From Bradyrhizobium ottawaense (GTDB taxonomy: Bacteria; Pseudomonadota; Alphaproteobacteria; Rhizobiales; Xanthobacteraceae): 64,000 nucleotides of DNA. The translations under genes and the position numbers were made by a program. The stretch is taken from contig NZ_LT629693.1 of NCBI RefSeq assembly GCF_900099825.1, positions 1,364,001-1,428,000 on the forward strand. The letters run 5' to 3'. The notes under the pieces were generated by a model. It did not search any database. It saw only the letters and a list, made by a program, of their open reading frames with translations, and had not been told where the DNA came from. Positions 1 to 8,613 of this stretch are shown piece after piece (position 1 is the first letter of the stretch; each line of letters begins with the position of its first letter).

Positions 1-46
1 TTGCTGTAGCACGCAGGCGGGCGTTTGAGAATGCGGGGTGAGCGCA

Positions 47-907
47 TCACTCCGGCTTCCCCGGCGACGGCTGCACCAACAGTGTCGGAACCCCGCAGGT
101 GCCGTTGCGCACGGTCATCACCCGCGTGCCCGGCTTGCGGCCGGTGCGGACTTCGGAGACGTCGACGCCGGCCCGGGCCAGCCGCGCATGGGTGGCGTCG
201 ATGTCGGCGACGCGCCAGCAGATGCCCCGGAGACGATCCTTCTGCAGGTCCAGCGGCGCAGGCGCGGGCTTGGCCGGCCGGTGCGTCACCTCGACGACGA
301 GGTCGCCGCAGCGGAAGAACATCAGCCGGCCCCAGTCCGGATGTGAGCGGTCGAGCGCCATGTCGAGCCCGAGCCGCGCGCCATAAAGCGCGGCGGCGCG
401 CTCGGGATCCGGCGTCGAAACCACGACATGGTCCATCGCGGTGATCGGCCCGGTCGCGACAGGCACGGAGCGCGGACGCTCGCTGGCGAGTTGAAGATAG
501 AACAGCCGGATGCCGCGCGTGGCGTCCGAGGCCGTGCGAGTCCGCTTCCACGACAGCACAGCCCCCGAGAGCGCGTCGCGGCTTTCAACCTCCGCAACCG
601 GCTCGGGCTTCAGGGTCAGCCGATCGAGCCGGCGGTGCAGCTTGCCGATGTCGTTGGTGCGGAAACAGAGGCTCGCCAGCCCCTCGCCCTGGGCCGCCAG
701 AACGCTGCGGATTCGATCCGCATTGGCGTCCGCGCCCGAGGGCGCCATCAACTCCAGCGACATATTGTCGAGCGTGAACAGCACGCGGTCGGCGCCGTCG
801 CCGCTGTTCTGCCAGGCCGGCGCCCGCGCAAACAGCGTCTGATAGCTTGCGGTGCCCGCCGCGATGTCCTGGGTTAAGACGACGACATGATCGAGACCGG
901 TAATCAC
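47..907 (-). CDS. VOC (glyoxalase-like) family protein
   Basis: This protein of about 286 residues has two vicinal-oxygen-chelate modules: one starts at GLDHVVVLTQD, the second at AMDHVVVSTPDPERAAALYG. The family includes glyoxalases, ring-cleavage dioxygenases and unknown metalloenzymes; the substrate here cannot be told. The frame is open to 1021, but GTG at 907 is preferred because GGAGGGG lies about 9 nt upstream of it; ATG at 925 is the alternative. It stands alone, divergent from the kinase operon that starts at 1146. Confidence 0.75.
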   Translation of the reverse strand: MITGLDHVVVLTQDIAAGTASYQTLFARAPAWQNSGDGADRVLFTLDNMSLELMAPSGADANADRIRSVLAAQGEGLASLCFRTNDIGKLHRRLDRLTLKPEPVAEVESRDALSGAVLSWKRTRTASDATRGIRLFYLQLASERPRSVPVATGPITAMDHVVVSTPDPERAAALYGARLGLDMALDRSHPDWGRLMFFRCGDLVVEVTHRPAKPAPAPLDLQKDRLRGICWRVADIDATHARLARAGVDVSEVRTGRKPGTRVMTVRNGTCGVPTLLVQPSPGKPE

Positions 908-1145
908 GGAAAAGTCCCCTCCCATTTTGTCGCACCGCGCCGGAAACCCGCGCAGTGTCCAGCCGTTATACAGGCCCGGCCGCCTTGGGACGGTCCTAGG
1001 CTCATCATCTTGCCATCTCAAGCCGCAAAGACGGCACGGTTTGCGAATATTTTCAGCGAAACCATCTGATTTCCGGTGTTAGTGTAAGCGCGCCGGGCCG
1101 GATCCACCTTCAGCCCAATGCGCTGTAATACAAGACGGAAAGCGA

Positions 1146-2039
1146 ATGCAGGCCCTCTTCATCGGACAGACCTATATCGACGTCACCTTCATCACCGACC
1201 ACATGCCGACCGGCGACGAAAAGCACGTAGCCTCCGCCTACGCGGTTTCGTTTGGCGGCAACGCCGTCACGGCCGCATTCTGCTGTGCGAAACTCGGCAT
1301 CGTGCCCGACCTGATCGCGACCGTCGCCAATGACTGGCTCGGCCGCATGTTCCAGGACATGAGCGCGAAATACGGCATCTCGATCCATCCGCGCAAGGTC
1401 AATAGCTCCTCGCTGTCCTTCATCATGCCGAAGGACGGCAAGCGCGCCATCGTCCGCTGCCGCGACGACGAGCATATCCATCCCTTTCCGATCCTCAACC
1501 TGAGGGGTTGCCGGGCGCTGCATATCGACGGCCACCAGCCGGACGCCGCCATCCACTATGCCAAACTGTGCCGCGAGGACGGCATCCTGACCTCGCTCGA
1601 CGGCGGCGGCCTGCGCTCCAATACCCATGAGCTGCTGGAATTCATCGACGTCGCCATCGTCGCCGAAAGGCTCTGCGAGCAGATGGACAAGACGCCGGAG
1701 GAGATGCTGGATTATCTCAAGAGCAGGGGCTGCCGGGTCGGCGGTGTCACGCTCGGCGAAAAGGGCCTGCTCTGGTACGACGAGACCGGCGCGGTCCACA
1801 ACCTGCCGGCGCTTCCGATTCCACGCGAGCGCGTGATCGATACCAACGGCGCCGGCGACGTCTTCCACGGCGCCTATGTCTATTCCTACCTCGCTAACCC
1901 CAGCAAAAGCTGGCACGACCATTTCGAATTCGCGCGGGCCGCGTCCACCTACAAGATCCAGCGCCTCGGCAACGAGGCCGGATTGCCGACGCTGACCGAC
2001 ATCGAAGTGGTCAAGATGGCGTTTCCGGCCGGCGCGTGA
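1146..2039 (+). CDS. PfkB-family carbohydrate kinase
   Basis: This 297-residue cytoplasmic kinase has the PfkB fold. A glycine-rich N-terminal substrate loop (SFGGNAVTAAF) and the C-terminal signature DTNGAGDVFHGA, with its catalytic aspartate and anion hole, are visible. It should phosphorylate a sugar or sugar-like alcohol with ATP; the substrate is not evident. The start has GGAAAGCGA just upstream. A second PfkB kinase follows after 20 nt and an enolase-superfamily enzyme after that, so the three probably form one operon. The two kinases are clearly diverged, not a recent duplication. Confidence 0.85.
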   Translation: MQALFIGQTYIDVTFITDHMPTGDEKHVASAYAVSFGGNAVTAAFCCAKLGIVPDLIATVANDWLGRMFQDMSAKYGISIHPRKVNSSSLSFIMPKDGKRAIVRCRDDEHIHPFPILNLRGCRALHIDGHQPDAAIHYAKLCREDGILTSLDGGGLRSNTHELLEFIDVAIVAERLCEQMDKTPEEMLDYLKSRGCRVGGVTLGEKGLLWYDETGAVHNLPALPIPRERVIDTNGAGDVFHGAYVYSYLANPSKSWHDHFEFARAASTYKIQRLGNEAGLPTLTDIEVVKMAFPAGA

Positions 2040-2059
2040 CCGGATGAGTCGGGGATAAC

Positions 2060-2971
2060 ATGGGGCGGGTCTTTGTCGCCGGCAGCATCAACATGGATGT
2101 GGTGGCGACCGCCGACCGGCATCCCAAGGTCGGCGAGACCGTCGCCGGCAACGCCGTAAACTATTTTCCTGGCGGCAAGGGCGCCAACCAGGCGGTGGCA
2201 TCCGCCAAGCTCGGCGCGCCGACCACGCTGATCGGCCGGCTGGGGCGCGATGCCTTCGGCCAGCAATTACGGACGTTTCTCGCCGCACAGGCGGTCGATC
2301 TCGCTCATGTCAAGGACACCGCCGAGGCCCATACCGGAATGGCCATCATCACCGTTGCCGATGCCGACAATACGATTGTGGTCGTGCCAGGCGCCAATGC
2401 GCTGGTTAGTAGCGAAGACGTCACCGCAGTTGCGCTGGCCAAAGGCGACGTCGCCGTCAGCCAGTTCGAAATTCCGCAAGCGACGATCGTCGCGTTCTTC
2501 CGGCGCGCACGGGCAGCGGGCGCGACCACGATCCTCAATCCCGCGCCGGCGATCCCGTTCGGGAAGGATCTGCTCGATCTCGTCGATATCCTGATCCTGA
2601 ACGAGACCGAGCTCGGACTTCTCACCCATATGGAGCTGCGCGACAGCGACGATCCCGCCCGCTTCGTGGCAGCAGCGAGCGCCTTGCAAGGCGGCAGTAG
2701 AATCATCTGCATCACGCTGGGCAAACGCGGCGTGCTGGCGCTGATCGATGGGCAGGCCTCCGTCATCGCCGGCCGCGCGGTGAAGGCGGTCGACACCACC
2801 GGCGCCGGTGATTGCTTTGTCGGCGCGCTCGCAAGCCAGCTCGCCAATGGCACGGCCATCCGCCGTGCCTTGGAATACGCCAATGCCGCGGCATCGATCT
2901 GTGTGCAGCGGATGGGCGCGGCGCCCTCGATGCCGACGGCGGCGGAGGTCGCGGCACTGCTGTCCACATAG
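2060..2971 (+). CDS. Ribokinase-like PfkB kinase
   Basis: This 303-residue protein matches ribokinase. The N-terminal GSINMDVV and the sugar-binding PGGKGANQAVA segment are both present, and the ATP/anion-hole signature DTTGAGDCFVGALA lies near residue 245. Ribokinases make ribose-5-phosphate from ribose and ATP, but related enzymes use deoxyribose or other pentoses. There is no rbsABC transporter or rbsD in the window, so ribose itself is an inference. It sits between the other PfkB kinase (20 nt upstream) and the enolase-superfamily gene (90 nt downstream). Confidence 0.85.
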   Translation: MGRVFVAGSINMDVVATADRHPKVGETVAGNAVNYFPGGKGANQAVASAKLGAPTTLIGRLGRDAFGQQLRTFLAAQAVDLAHVKDTAEAHTGMAIITVADADNTIVVVPGANALVSSEDVTAVALAKGDVAVSQFEIPQATIVAFFRRARAAGATTILNPAPAIPFGKDLLDLVDILILNETELGLLTHMELRDSDDPARFVAAASALQGGSRIICITLGKRGVLALIDGQASVIAGRAVKAVDTTGAGDCFVGALASQLANGTAIRRALEYANAAASICVQRMGAAPSMPTAAEVAALLST

Positions 2972-3060
2972 ACTCGTCTTCCTGATCCCCCGGTCTTGAT
3001 ATCGGGCGCGTCCGGCGACATGCTGGCTGCGGCGCTTGCCCCAACGAACAAGGAAAAACC

Positions 3061-4170
3061 ATGGCCAAGATCGTGCGTGTCGAAATCCTGCAGGTCGATC
3101 TTGTGCCAAAGGCGGTCCGCACCGACGCGATCCAGTCGTTCGCCACGCAGGAAACGCCGATGGTCCGCATCCACACCAGCGACGGCATCGTCGGCACCGG
3201 CTATTCCTATACGATCGGCACCGGCGGCTCGTCGGTGGTCGCGCTGCTCAGGGATCATCTGGCGCCGCGGCTGCTGGGCCGCGACCCGCTCGACATCGAG
3301 GCGATCTGGAAGTCGCTGTTCTTCGCAACCCATGCGACCGCGGTCGGCGCCATCACCAGTCTCGCGCTATCAGCCATCGATACCGCGCTGTGGGACGTCA
3401 AATGCCTCGCCGCGGGCCGTCCGCTCTGGAAGGAAGCCGGCGGCGCGCAAGCTTCCGTGCCGGTCTATTCCACCGAGGGCGGCTGGCTGCATGTCGAGCC
3501 GCAGGCGCTGGTCGATGACGCACTGTCCGTGCGCGCGCAGGGGTTCGGCGGTGCCAAGATCAAGGTCGGCCGCCCCCATGTCAGCGAGGACATCGCGCGC
3601 CTTGCCGCCGTGCGCGACGCGGTCGGCCCCGGTTTCGAGATCATGGTCGATGCCAACCAGGCCTTCACGGTCGGCGAAGCGATCCGCCGCGCCCGCCAGT
3701 ACGAGCCGCTCGACCTCGCCTGGTTCGAGGAGCCGCTACCGGCGGAAGACCTCGCCGGCCATATCCGCCTCGCCGCATCGACGTCGCTACCAATCGCGGT
3801 CGGCGAGTCGATCTATCATCCCAGCCATTTTCGCGAATATCTGCAGCGCGACGCCTGCGCGATCGTGCAGGCCGACGTGGCGCGGATCGGCGGCATCACG
3901 CCGTGGCTCAAGGTGGCGCACCTCGCCGAAACCTTCAACGTTCCGATCTGCCCGCACTTCCTGATGGAGTTGCACGTCTCGCTGTGCGCGGCCGTGCCGA
4001 ACGCGGCCTGGGTGGAATGGATCCCGCAGCTCGACGACATCACCACCAGCCGCCTGACCATCGAAGGCGGGCGGGCCAAACCGTCTTCCGAACCCGGCCT
4101 CGGCATCGCATGGGACTGGCAGGCGATCGCCAGGCTGCAGGCGTTCACTCCGGTTGTCCTGAGCGCGTGA
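3061..4170 (+). CDS. Mandelate racemase / muconate lactonizing family enzyme (enolase superfamily)
   Basis: This 369-residue protein has the mandelate-racemase subgroup layout: an N-terminal capping domain, then a barrel with KIKVG (the KxK base), metal ligands in VDANQ, WFEEPL and VGES, and a C-terminal histidine in CPHF. Such enzymes abstract a proton alpha to a carboxylate, and many dehydrate sugar acids (galactonate, gluconate, aldarates). With kinases upstream and a sugar-acid TRAP and dehydratase block 2 kb away, acid-sugar dehydration is likely; the exact substrate is not decided. The start follows AAGGAAAAACC. Confidence 0.85.
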   Translation: MAKIVRVEILQVDLVPKAVRTDAIQSFATQETPMVRIHTSDGIVGTGYSYTIGTGGSSVVALLRDHLAPRLLGRDPLDIEAIWKSLFFATHATAVGAITSLALSAIDTALWDVKCLAAGRPLWKEAGGAQASVPVYSTEGGWLHVEPQALVDDALSVRAQGFGGAKIKVGRPHVSEDIARLAAVRDAVGPGFEIMVDANQAFTVGEAIRRARQYEPLDLAWFEEPLPAEDLAGHIRLAASTSLPIAVGESIYHPSHFREYLQRDACAIVQADVARIGGITPWLKVAHLAETFNVPICPHFLMELHVSLCAAVPNAAWVEWIPQLDDITTSRLTIEGGRAKPSSEPGLGIAWDWQAIARLQAFTPVVLSA

Positions 4171-4200
4171 TGATGACCTGAAGCCGGCACCGTGCCGGCC

Positions 4201-5421
4201 TTAAGTCAGCGCGCCCTTCAGATCGAAGCTGGCATCGGCCGCCTGCTCCGGGGTGATCGAGCGATTGGCGGCCAGCAGACGCCGGCCGAACATGTGATCG
4301 CCGGCGCGGTTGACGGATTCGATGCCGAGCAGCCGCCCGGACTTGTAACAGAAGGCGGAGAAGGCCCCCGCGCCGCGATCGCCGCGCACCACGACCTGGT
4401 CGTAACCGGTGGTCAGGCCTACCATCTGCAGCTTGTCGGGCCCCTGATCGCTCCAGAACCACGGCAGGCCGTCATAGGGTTTGGCGTCGCCGGTCAGCCG
4501 CGCCGCGACGCTGCGCGCGTGATCGGTGGCGTTCTGCACCGACTCCAGCCGCAACGAGCCGCCGAAGCGCGGGCTCGCATACAGCGCGCAATCGCCAACC
4601 GCCGAAATGTTCGGATCCGCGGTCAACAGAAGCTCGTCGACGATGATGCCGGCCGCCACCGGCAGGCCGGCCTCCGCCGCCAGTTCGACATTGGGCAAGA
4701 CGCCGACGCCGACCACCACGAGATCGGCCTGAAGGTGCCGGCCGTCACTGAGGCTGACACCGGTCACCCTGCCGCCGTCGTTTTCGATGCTGGTGACCTG
4801 CACGCCGAAATGAATGCGAATGCCGGCAGCGGCATGCTGCGATTGCGAAAATTCCGAGATTTCCGCGGTCACCGCACGCGCCATCACCCGCGCGGCAAGT
4901 TCGACCACGTCGACTTCGAGGCCCTTGGCCCGCGCCGTTGCGGCAAATTCCAGCCCGATGAAACCGGCGCCGATCACGATGACATGCTGGCCGGAGGCGA
5001 TCCGGTGCCGCAGCGCCTCGCTGTCGTCGAGCGTCCGCAGATAACGCACGCCATCGAGATTGGCGTTGGGAATATCCAGCAGGCGGTTGCGCGCCCCGGT
5101 CGCCAGCACGAGATGGCCGTAATCCAGCGACGCGCCGGACGCGAGCGCCAGTTTGCGCGCGGCGCGATCGATCGAGGTGACGCGATCGGCGATCAGATCG
5201 ACGGTCTGGTCGTGATAGAATTTTTCCGGCCGGAACATCAGGGTGTCCGGTCCGCCGGTTCCCTTCAGATAGGCCTTGGACAGCGGCGGCCGCTGGTACG
5301 GCAGATGGCCTTCATCATTGACGAGCGCGATGCGCTCGGAAAAGCCGTTCTGGCGCAATGAGGCCGCAAGCTGAAAGCCTGCATGGCCGGCGCCGGCGAT
5401 GATGACCGGTCCCTGCGTCAT
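4201..5421 (-). CDS. FAD-dependent NAD(P)H:ferredoxin/rubredoxin reductase-like oxidoreductase
   Basis: This 406-residue two-dinucleotide-fold flavoprotein has an N-terminal FAD motif (IIAGAGHAG), a second NAD(P)H motif (VIVIGAGFIGLEFA), the ATG-type motif LVLATGARNR and the C-terminal FAD motif ISAVGDCALY. This is the architecture of ferredoxin reductases that feed Rieske oxygenases or P450s. No ferredoxin or oxygenase gene is adjacent, so its partner is unknown. It converges on the enolase-superfamily gene with a 30-nt gap. Confidence 0.85.
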   Translation of the reverse strand: MTQGPVIIAGAGHAGFQLAASLRQNGFSERIALVNDEGHLPYQRPPLSKAYLKGTGGPDTLMFRPEKFYHDQTVDLIADRVTSIDRAARKLALASGASLDYGHLVLATGARNRLLDIPNANLDGVRYLRTLDDSEALRHRIASGQHVIVIGAGFIGLEFAATARAKGLEVDVVELAARVMARAVTAEISEFSQSQHAAAGIRIHFGVQVTSIENDGGRVTGVSLSDGRHLQADLVVVGVGVLPNVELAAEAGLPVAAGIIVDELLLTADPNISAVGDCALYASPRFGGSLRLESVQNATDHARSVAARLTGDAKPYDGLPWFWSDQGPDKLQMVGLTTGYDQVVVRGDRGAGAFSAFCYKSGRLLGIESVNRAGDHMFGRRLLAANRSITPEQAADASFDLKGALT

Positions 5422-5674
5422 CGGGACAATTCAACTGCGAAGGCACAGGAGTGACCCATGTCGTCTGCTCTCGGCTGATGTTGGTGCTTGCTGCCTCATC
5501 CTGGATCGCGGCGCTCGTGGCCGGATCCGGAAAGATGGGCATCTCGAGGCTCGAGGCGGCTCGTGCGCCCCAAACCCCTGATGAAGCCGAAGTCTTGCAG
5601 ACTTCGCCGGGATTGTCACCCGTTCCCTTCTGCGATTTAAATGCCGGGCCATTTTCGCGTCCATGAGGTCCACC

Positions 5675-6460
5675 ATGTCAGCAGCCCCCTCCGACCCTGC
5701 CCTGCTCCGGATCGAAGGTCCGATCGCGACCATCACCCTCAACCGGCCCGCGGCCTTCAATTCGATCGACCTGTCGATCGCGCAAAAGCTCGAGCAGCTC
5801 GGCGCCGACGTCGAAGGCAATGACGATATCAGGGTGCTGGTGATCGAGGGCGAAGGCCGCGCCTTCTCCGCCGGCGGCGACTTGCAGACCATTGGCGCTG
5901 CGGCGGCTGCCGACAACATCGCGCCCGTGGTCGGGGAACTGCTGAAGCATTATCACGCCTTCATCGAGACGGTGCGGCGGATGCCGAAGATCGTGCTGTC
6001 CAGCGTCAACGGCTCGGCAGCCGGCGCCGGCATGGGACTGGCCTTTGTCACCGACCTCTGCATCGCCGCCGATGATGCCCGCTTCACCCCGGCCTACGCC
6101 AAGATCGGCGTCTCGCCCGATGGCGGCAGTACCGTCGGCATGGTCGGCACCGTCGGCACCCGCCGCGCGCTGCAGATATTTCTGGCGGAAGACAGTTTTA
6201 CCGCAAAGCAGGCTTACGAATGGGGCCTGGTCGCGCGCGTCGTGCCCGCCGCTGAACTCAAGGCCGCGACGCGCAAATTCGCCGAACGGCTGGCGCAGAA
6301 CCCGCCGGCCGCCATCGCCGGCACCAAATCGCTGGTCTATCAGGCCGCGGTGACGCCGACCCGGCAGCAGCTCGATGCCGAGGAAGCCAAGATCATCGAC
6401 GCCATGCACACCGATGATTTTCGCGTGGCGGTGAAGAAATTCACCAGCAAAGGGAAATGA
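5675..6460 (+). CDS. Enoyl-CoA hydratase/isomerase (PaaG-like crotonase)
   Basis: This 261-residue crotonase-fold enzyme carries the CoA/oxyanion-hole segments EGRAFSAGGDL and NGSAAGAGMGLAF. At the usual first catalytic glutamate the sequence is TPAYAKIGVSPDGGST: no glutamate, but an aspartate as in PaaG-type isomerases. An isomerase or lyase role is therefore as likely as simple hydration. The frame opens at ATG 5663, but ATG 5675 is preferred because GAGG sits about 7 nt before it. It stands as a single gene ending in a palindrome before the convergent dctM. Confidence 0.8.
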   Translation: MSAAPSDPALLRIEGPIATITLNRPAAFNSIDLSIAQKLEQLGADVEGNDDIRVLVIEGEGRAFSAGGDLQTIGAAAAADNIAPVVGELLKHYHAFIETVRRMPKIVLSSVNGSAAGAGMGLAFVTDLCIAADDARFTPAYAKIGVSPDGGSTVGMVGTVGTRRALQIFLAEDSFTAKQAYEWGLVARVVPAAELKAATRKFAERLAQNPPAAIAGTKSLVYQAAVTPTRQQLDAEEAKIIDAMHTDDFRVAVKKFTSKGK

Positions 6461-6484
6461 GAGCGACGCATCCAGCACTCTGCC

Positions 6485-6510
6485 GTCGTCCCCGCCTTCG
6501 CCGGGACGAC
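6485..6510. repeat. GTCGTCCC/GGGACGAC palindrome, possible bidirectional terminator
   Basis: Eight-base perfect arms (GTCGTCCC and GGGACGAC) enclose a short G/C centre between two convergent genes. The same outer arms recur in the repeats at 8481, 8571, 16094 and 22727, so this is a short member of that family. A transcription-stop role is inferred from position only; there is no clear T tract. Confidence 0.55.
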
Positions 6511-6520
6511 GCGGGTATTG

Positions 6521-7864
6521 TTACGTGTTCGGACAGATATACCCGGTCCCCGCCGGAGACTTGAAGCACCCGACCGACTCCGGGATCACCTGCTTCGGCA
6601 GCCACAGCACCACCTTCGGGAAATAGATCGTGAAGATGATGGTCACCAGGAACACGACGTAGATCGGCAGCGCCGCGCGCAATGCCTTCGCAAATGGAAC
6701 GCCGACGAATTTCGAAGCCATCAGCAATACCAGCCCGTAAGGGGGCGTGATCAGGCCGAACGCCAGCGTGGCGATCAGCACCACGCCCATATGAACGCCG
6801 TTGATGTCGCCGGCCTGCGTCAGCGTGTTCACCAGCGGCATGAAGATGATGATGGTCGGCACCGGCTCGATGAAATCGCCCACGACCGTGAACAGCAGCA
6901 CCAGCAACAGCATCATCAGATGCGGGTCGTTGCCCGCGATCGAGGTGATCCAGTCGGCGATCACGGCCGCACCGCGCAGATAGGCCAGCATCCAGCCGAA
7001 GGCGTTGGCGGCGCCGATGGTGATCAGGGGCAGCGAAAAGATCAGCCCGGCGAGACAGAAATCGTAGGGGATGTTCCTGAAGTGCTTGCGATTGAGCGCC
7101 GGGATCACCACCGCGATGATCCAGATCACGGCGACGATGCCGGCTTCCGTCGGCGTGAAATAGCCGGTGAGGATGCCGCCGAGCAGGATCACCGGGATCA
7201 TCAGCGGCAGCGCCGCGTCACCGGCGGCGAACACGACCTGGCGCAGGGGCGCGCGCGGCTTGCGCATGCCGGAAGGGCCGAAGAAATAGCAATATATCAT
7301 CAGGCCGAAGCCAATCATCAGGCCCGGTACCACACCGGCCATGAACAGCCCGGCGATCGAGACGTTGCCGACCGCGCCATAGACGACCGCCGTGATGCTC
7401 GGCGGCACCAGCGCCGCGATGGTCGAGGCCGATGCGATGATCGCGGCGATGAAAGCAGGGCTATAGCCTTCCCGCTTCATCGGGCCGCCCAGCGCGCGGC
7501 TCATGACCGCGACATCGGCGGTGGTCGATCCCGACATTTCCGAGAAGAACATCGAGAACACCACGACCACCTGGGACAGCCCGCCCCTGATATGGCCGAC
7601 CAGCGACAGCGACAGATTGGCTATTCGCACCACGACGTTGGCCGAACTCATGAGCTCGCCGACCAAGAGGAAGAATGGAATCGCCAGCAACGCCTCGGAA
7701 TCGACGCCGTCAAACACCTTCTGGATGATGGCCGCCAGCGAAACGTCCGTCAGCATGGCGCCGACGAACACGCCGGCCAGCAGCGAGAACGGCACCGGCA
7801 CGCCGAGATAGCCGAAGAACAGGAAGCAGAACGTCATCAGACCGAGAATGACCGGTGCACTCAC
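6521..7864 (-). CDS. dctM: TRAP transporter large permease (DctM family)
   Basis: This 447-residue, strongly hydrophobic protein of about 12 membrane segments begins FCFLFFGYLGVPVPFSLLAG and carries DctM landmarks such as FFSEMSGSTTADVAVM and FTPTEAGIVAV. It forms the ion-driven channel of a tripartite TRAP importer for organic or sugar acids. Its start overlaps the dctQ stop by 4 nt (translational coupling), and dctP genes follow upstream. The solute is probably a sugar acid given the dehydratase and GntR gene of the same region; this is inference. Confidence 0.92.
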   Translation of the reverse strand: MSAPVILGLMTFCFLFFGYLGVPVPFSLLAGVFVGAMLTDVSLAAIIQKVFDGVDSEALLAIPFFLLVGELMSSANVVVRIANLSLSLVGHIRGGLSQVVVVFSMFFSEMSGSTTADVAVMSRALGGPMKREGYSPAFIAAIIASASTIAALVPPSITAVVYGAVGNVSIAGLFMAGVVPGLMIGFGLMIYCYFFGPSGMRKPRAPLRQVVFAAGDAALPLMIPVILLGGILTGYFTPTEAGIVAVIWIIAVVIPALNRKHFRNIPYDFCLAGLIFSLPLITIGAANAFGWMLAYLRGAAVIADWITSIAGNDPHLMMLLLVLLFTVVGDFIEPVPTIIIFMPLVNTLTQAGDINGVHMGVVLIATLAFGLITPPYGLVLLMASKFVGVPFAKALRAALPIYVVFLVTIIFTIYFPKVVLWLPKQVIPESVGCFKSPAGTGYICPNT

Positions 7865-8445
7865 GGGCGCGCCCTCGTCTCAGGCCTGACGTCGACCGGC
7901 GGAATATCGCGGTCTTCCTCCAGTGGCTCCGGATGATCGAACCCGTTACGAATGCCGTTGACCAGTTGCTCCACCGTGAACAGCGCGATCAACGCGCCGG
8001 CGAACGGAATCGCCGCATAGAGCGAGGCGATCGGCGTCCCCGACGGCAACCGGAAACTGCCGAATCCCCTGACATAATTGATGTAGCCAAAATAGATGAG
8101 GCAGAACGCGACGCCGAGCACGACGATGCGAATCATGATCTCGACGATCATGCGCGGCGTGCCATGCATCGCTTCGGAGATCGCGGTCAGATACAGATGA
8201 TCGTTGCGGCGGGTGGCGACGGCCGCGCCGATGAAGATCGCATAGATGAACAGCGTCGATGTGACTTCCTGCAGCCAGAGCCATGGATGACCGATGGTCC
8301 GCGTGATGATGTCGGCCGTCACCGATAGCGAGAATCCGAGGCAAAGGACGCCGCATACGATCATCAGGAACAGTTCGAGCCGGTCGAACGACTGCCATTT
8401 CAGATGACGTTGCCGCTGCAGCACCAGTTTGTCGGCGATGGCCAT
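7861..8445 (-). CDS. dctQ: TRAP transporter small permease (DctQ family)
   Basis: This 194-residue protein has about four membrane helices, for example LELFLMIVCGVLCLGFSLSV and TSTLFIYAIFIGAAVA, and the tryptophan-rich TIGHPWLWLQE segment of DctQ. It bridges the large permease and the binding protein. The frame runs to 8523, but ATG 8445 (MAIADKL) is chosen because AGAGAG lies upstream and homologues start near there. It overlaps dctM by 4 nt. A palindromic repeat pair separates it from dctP. Confidence 0.88.
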   Translation of the reverse strand: MAIADKLVLQRQRHLKWQSFDRLELFLMIVCGVLCLGFSLSVTADIITRTIGHPWLWLQEVTSTLFIYAIFIGAAVATRRNDHLYLTAISEAMHGTPRMIVEIMIRIVVLGVAFCLIYFGYINYVRGFGSFRLPSGTPIASLYAAIPFAGALIALFTVEQLVNGIRNGFDHPEPLEEDRDIPPVDVRPETRARP

Positions 8446-8480
8446 CGGGTTAGACTCTCTGTCCCGGATCAAACTCTCTC

Positions 8481-8598
8481 GTCGTCCCGGCGAACGCCGG
8501 GACCCATAACCACCGGCGTACATTGTTGAACAAGATGGCTGCCTGATCGCCCAATTGAAAGGCCGCGGCGTATGGGTCCCGGCGTTCGCCGGGACGAC
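8481..8598. repeat. Pair of perfect 28-bp inverted repeats (palindromic element)
   Basis: Positions 8481-8508 and 8571-8598 are exact reverse complements (start GTCGTCCCGGCGAACG, end CCCATA), separated by 62 nt. Each arm contains its own smaller palindrome, so the RNA could form either a long stem or two short ones. The same design occurs at 16094-17233 (disrupted by the IS) and as a single arm at 22727-22754. It sits inside the TRAP operon between dctP and dctQ, where it could affect mRNA stability and stoichiometry. Confidence 0.85.
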
Positions 8599-8613
8599 AC
8601 GGATAGTGCGCCC

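Noticed and set aside
5422-5674. A 71-codon frame (5451-5666) between the FAD reductase and the crotonase
   Set aside because: It has no ribosome-binding site or homology that I recognise and overlaps the leader of the next gene; probably chance.
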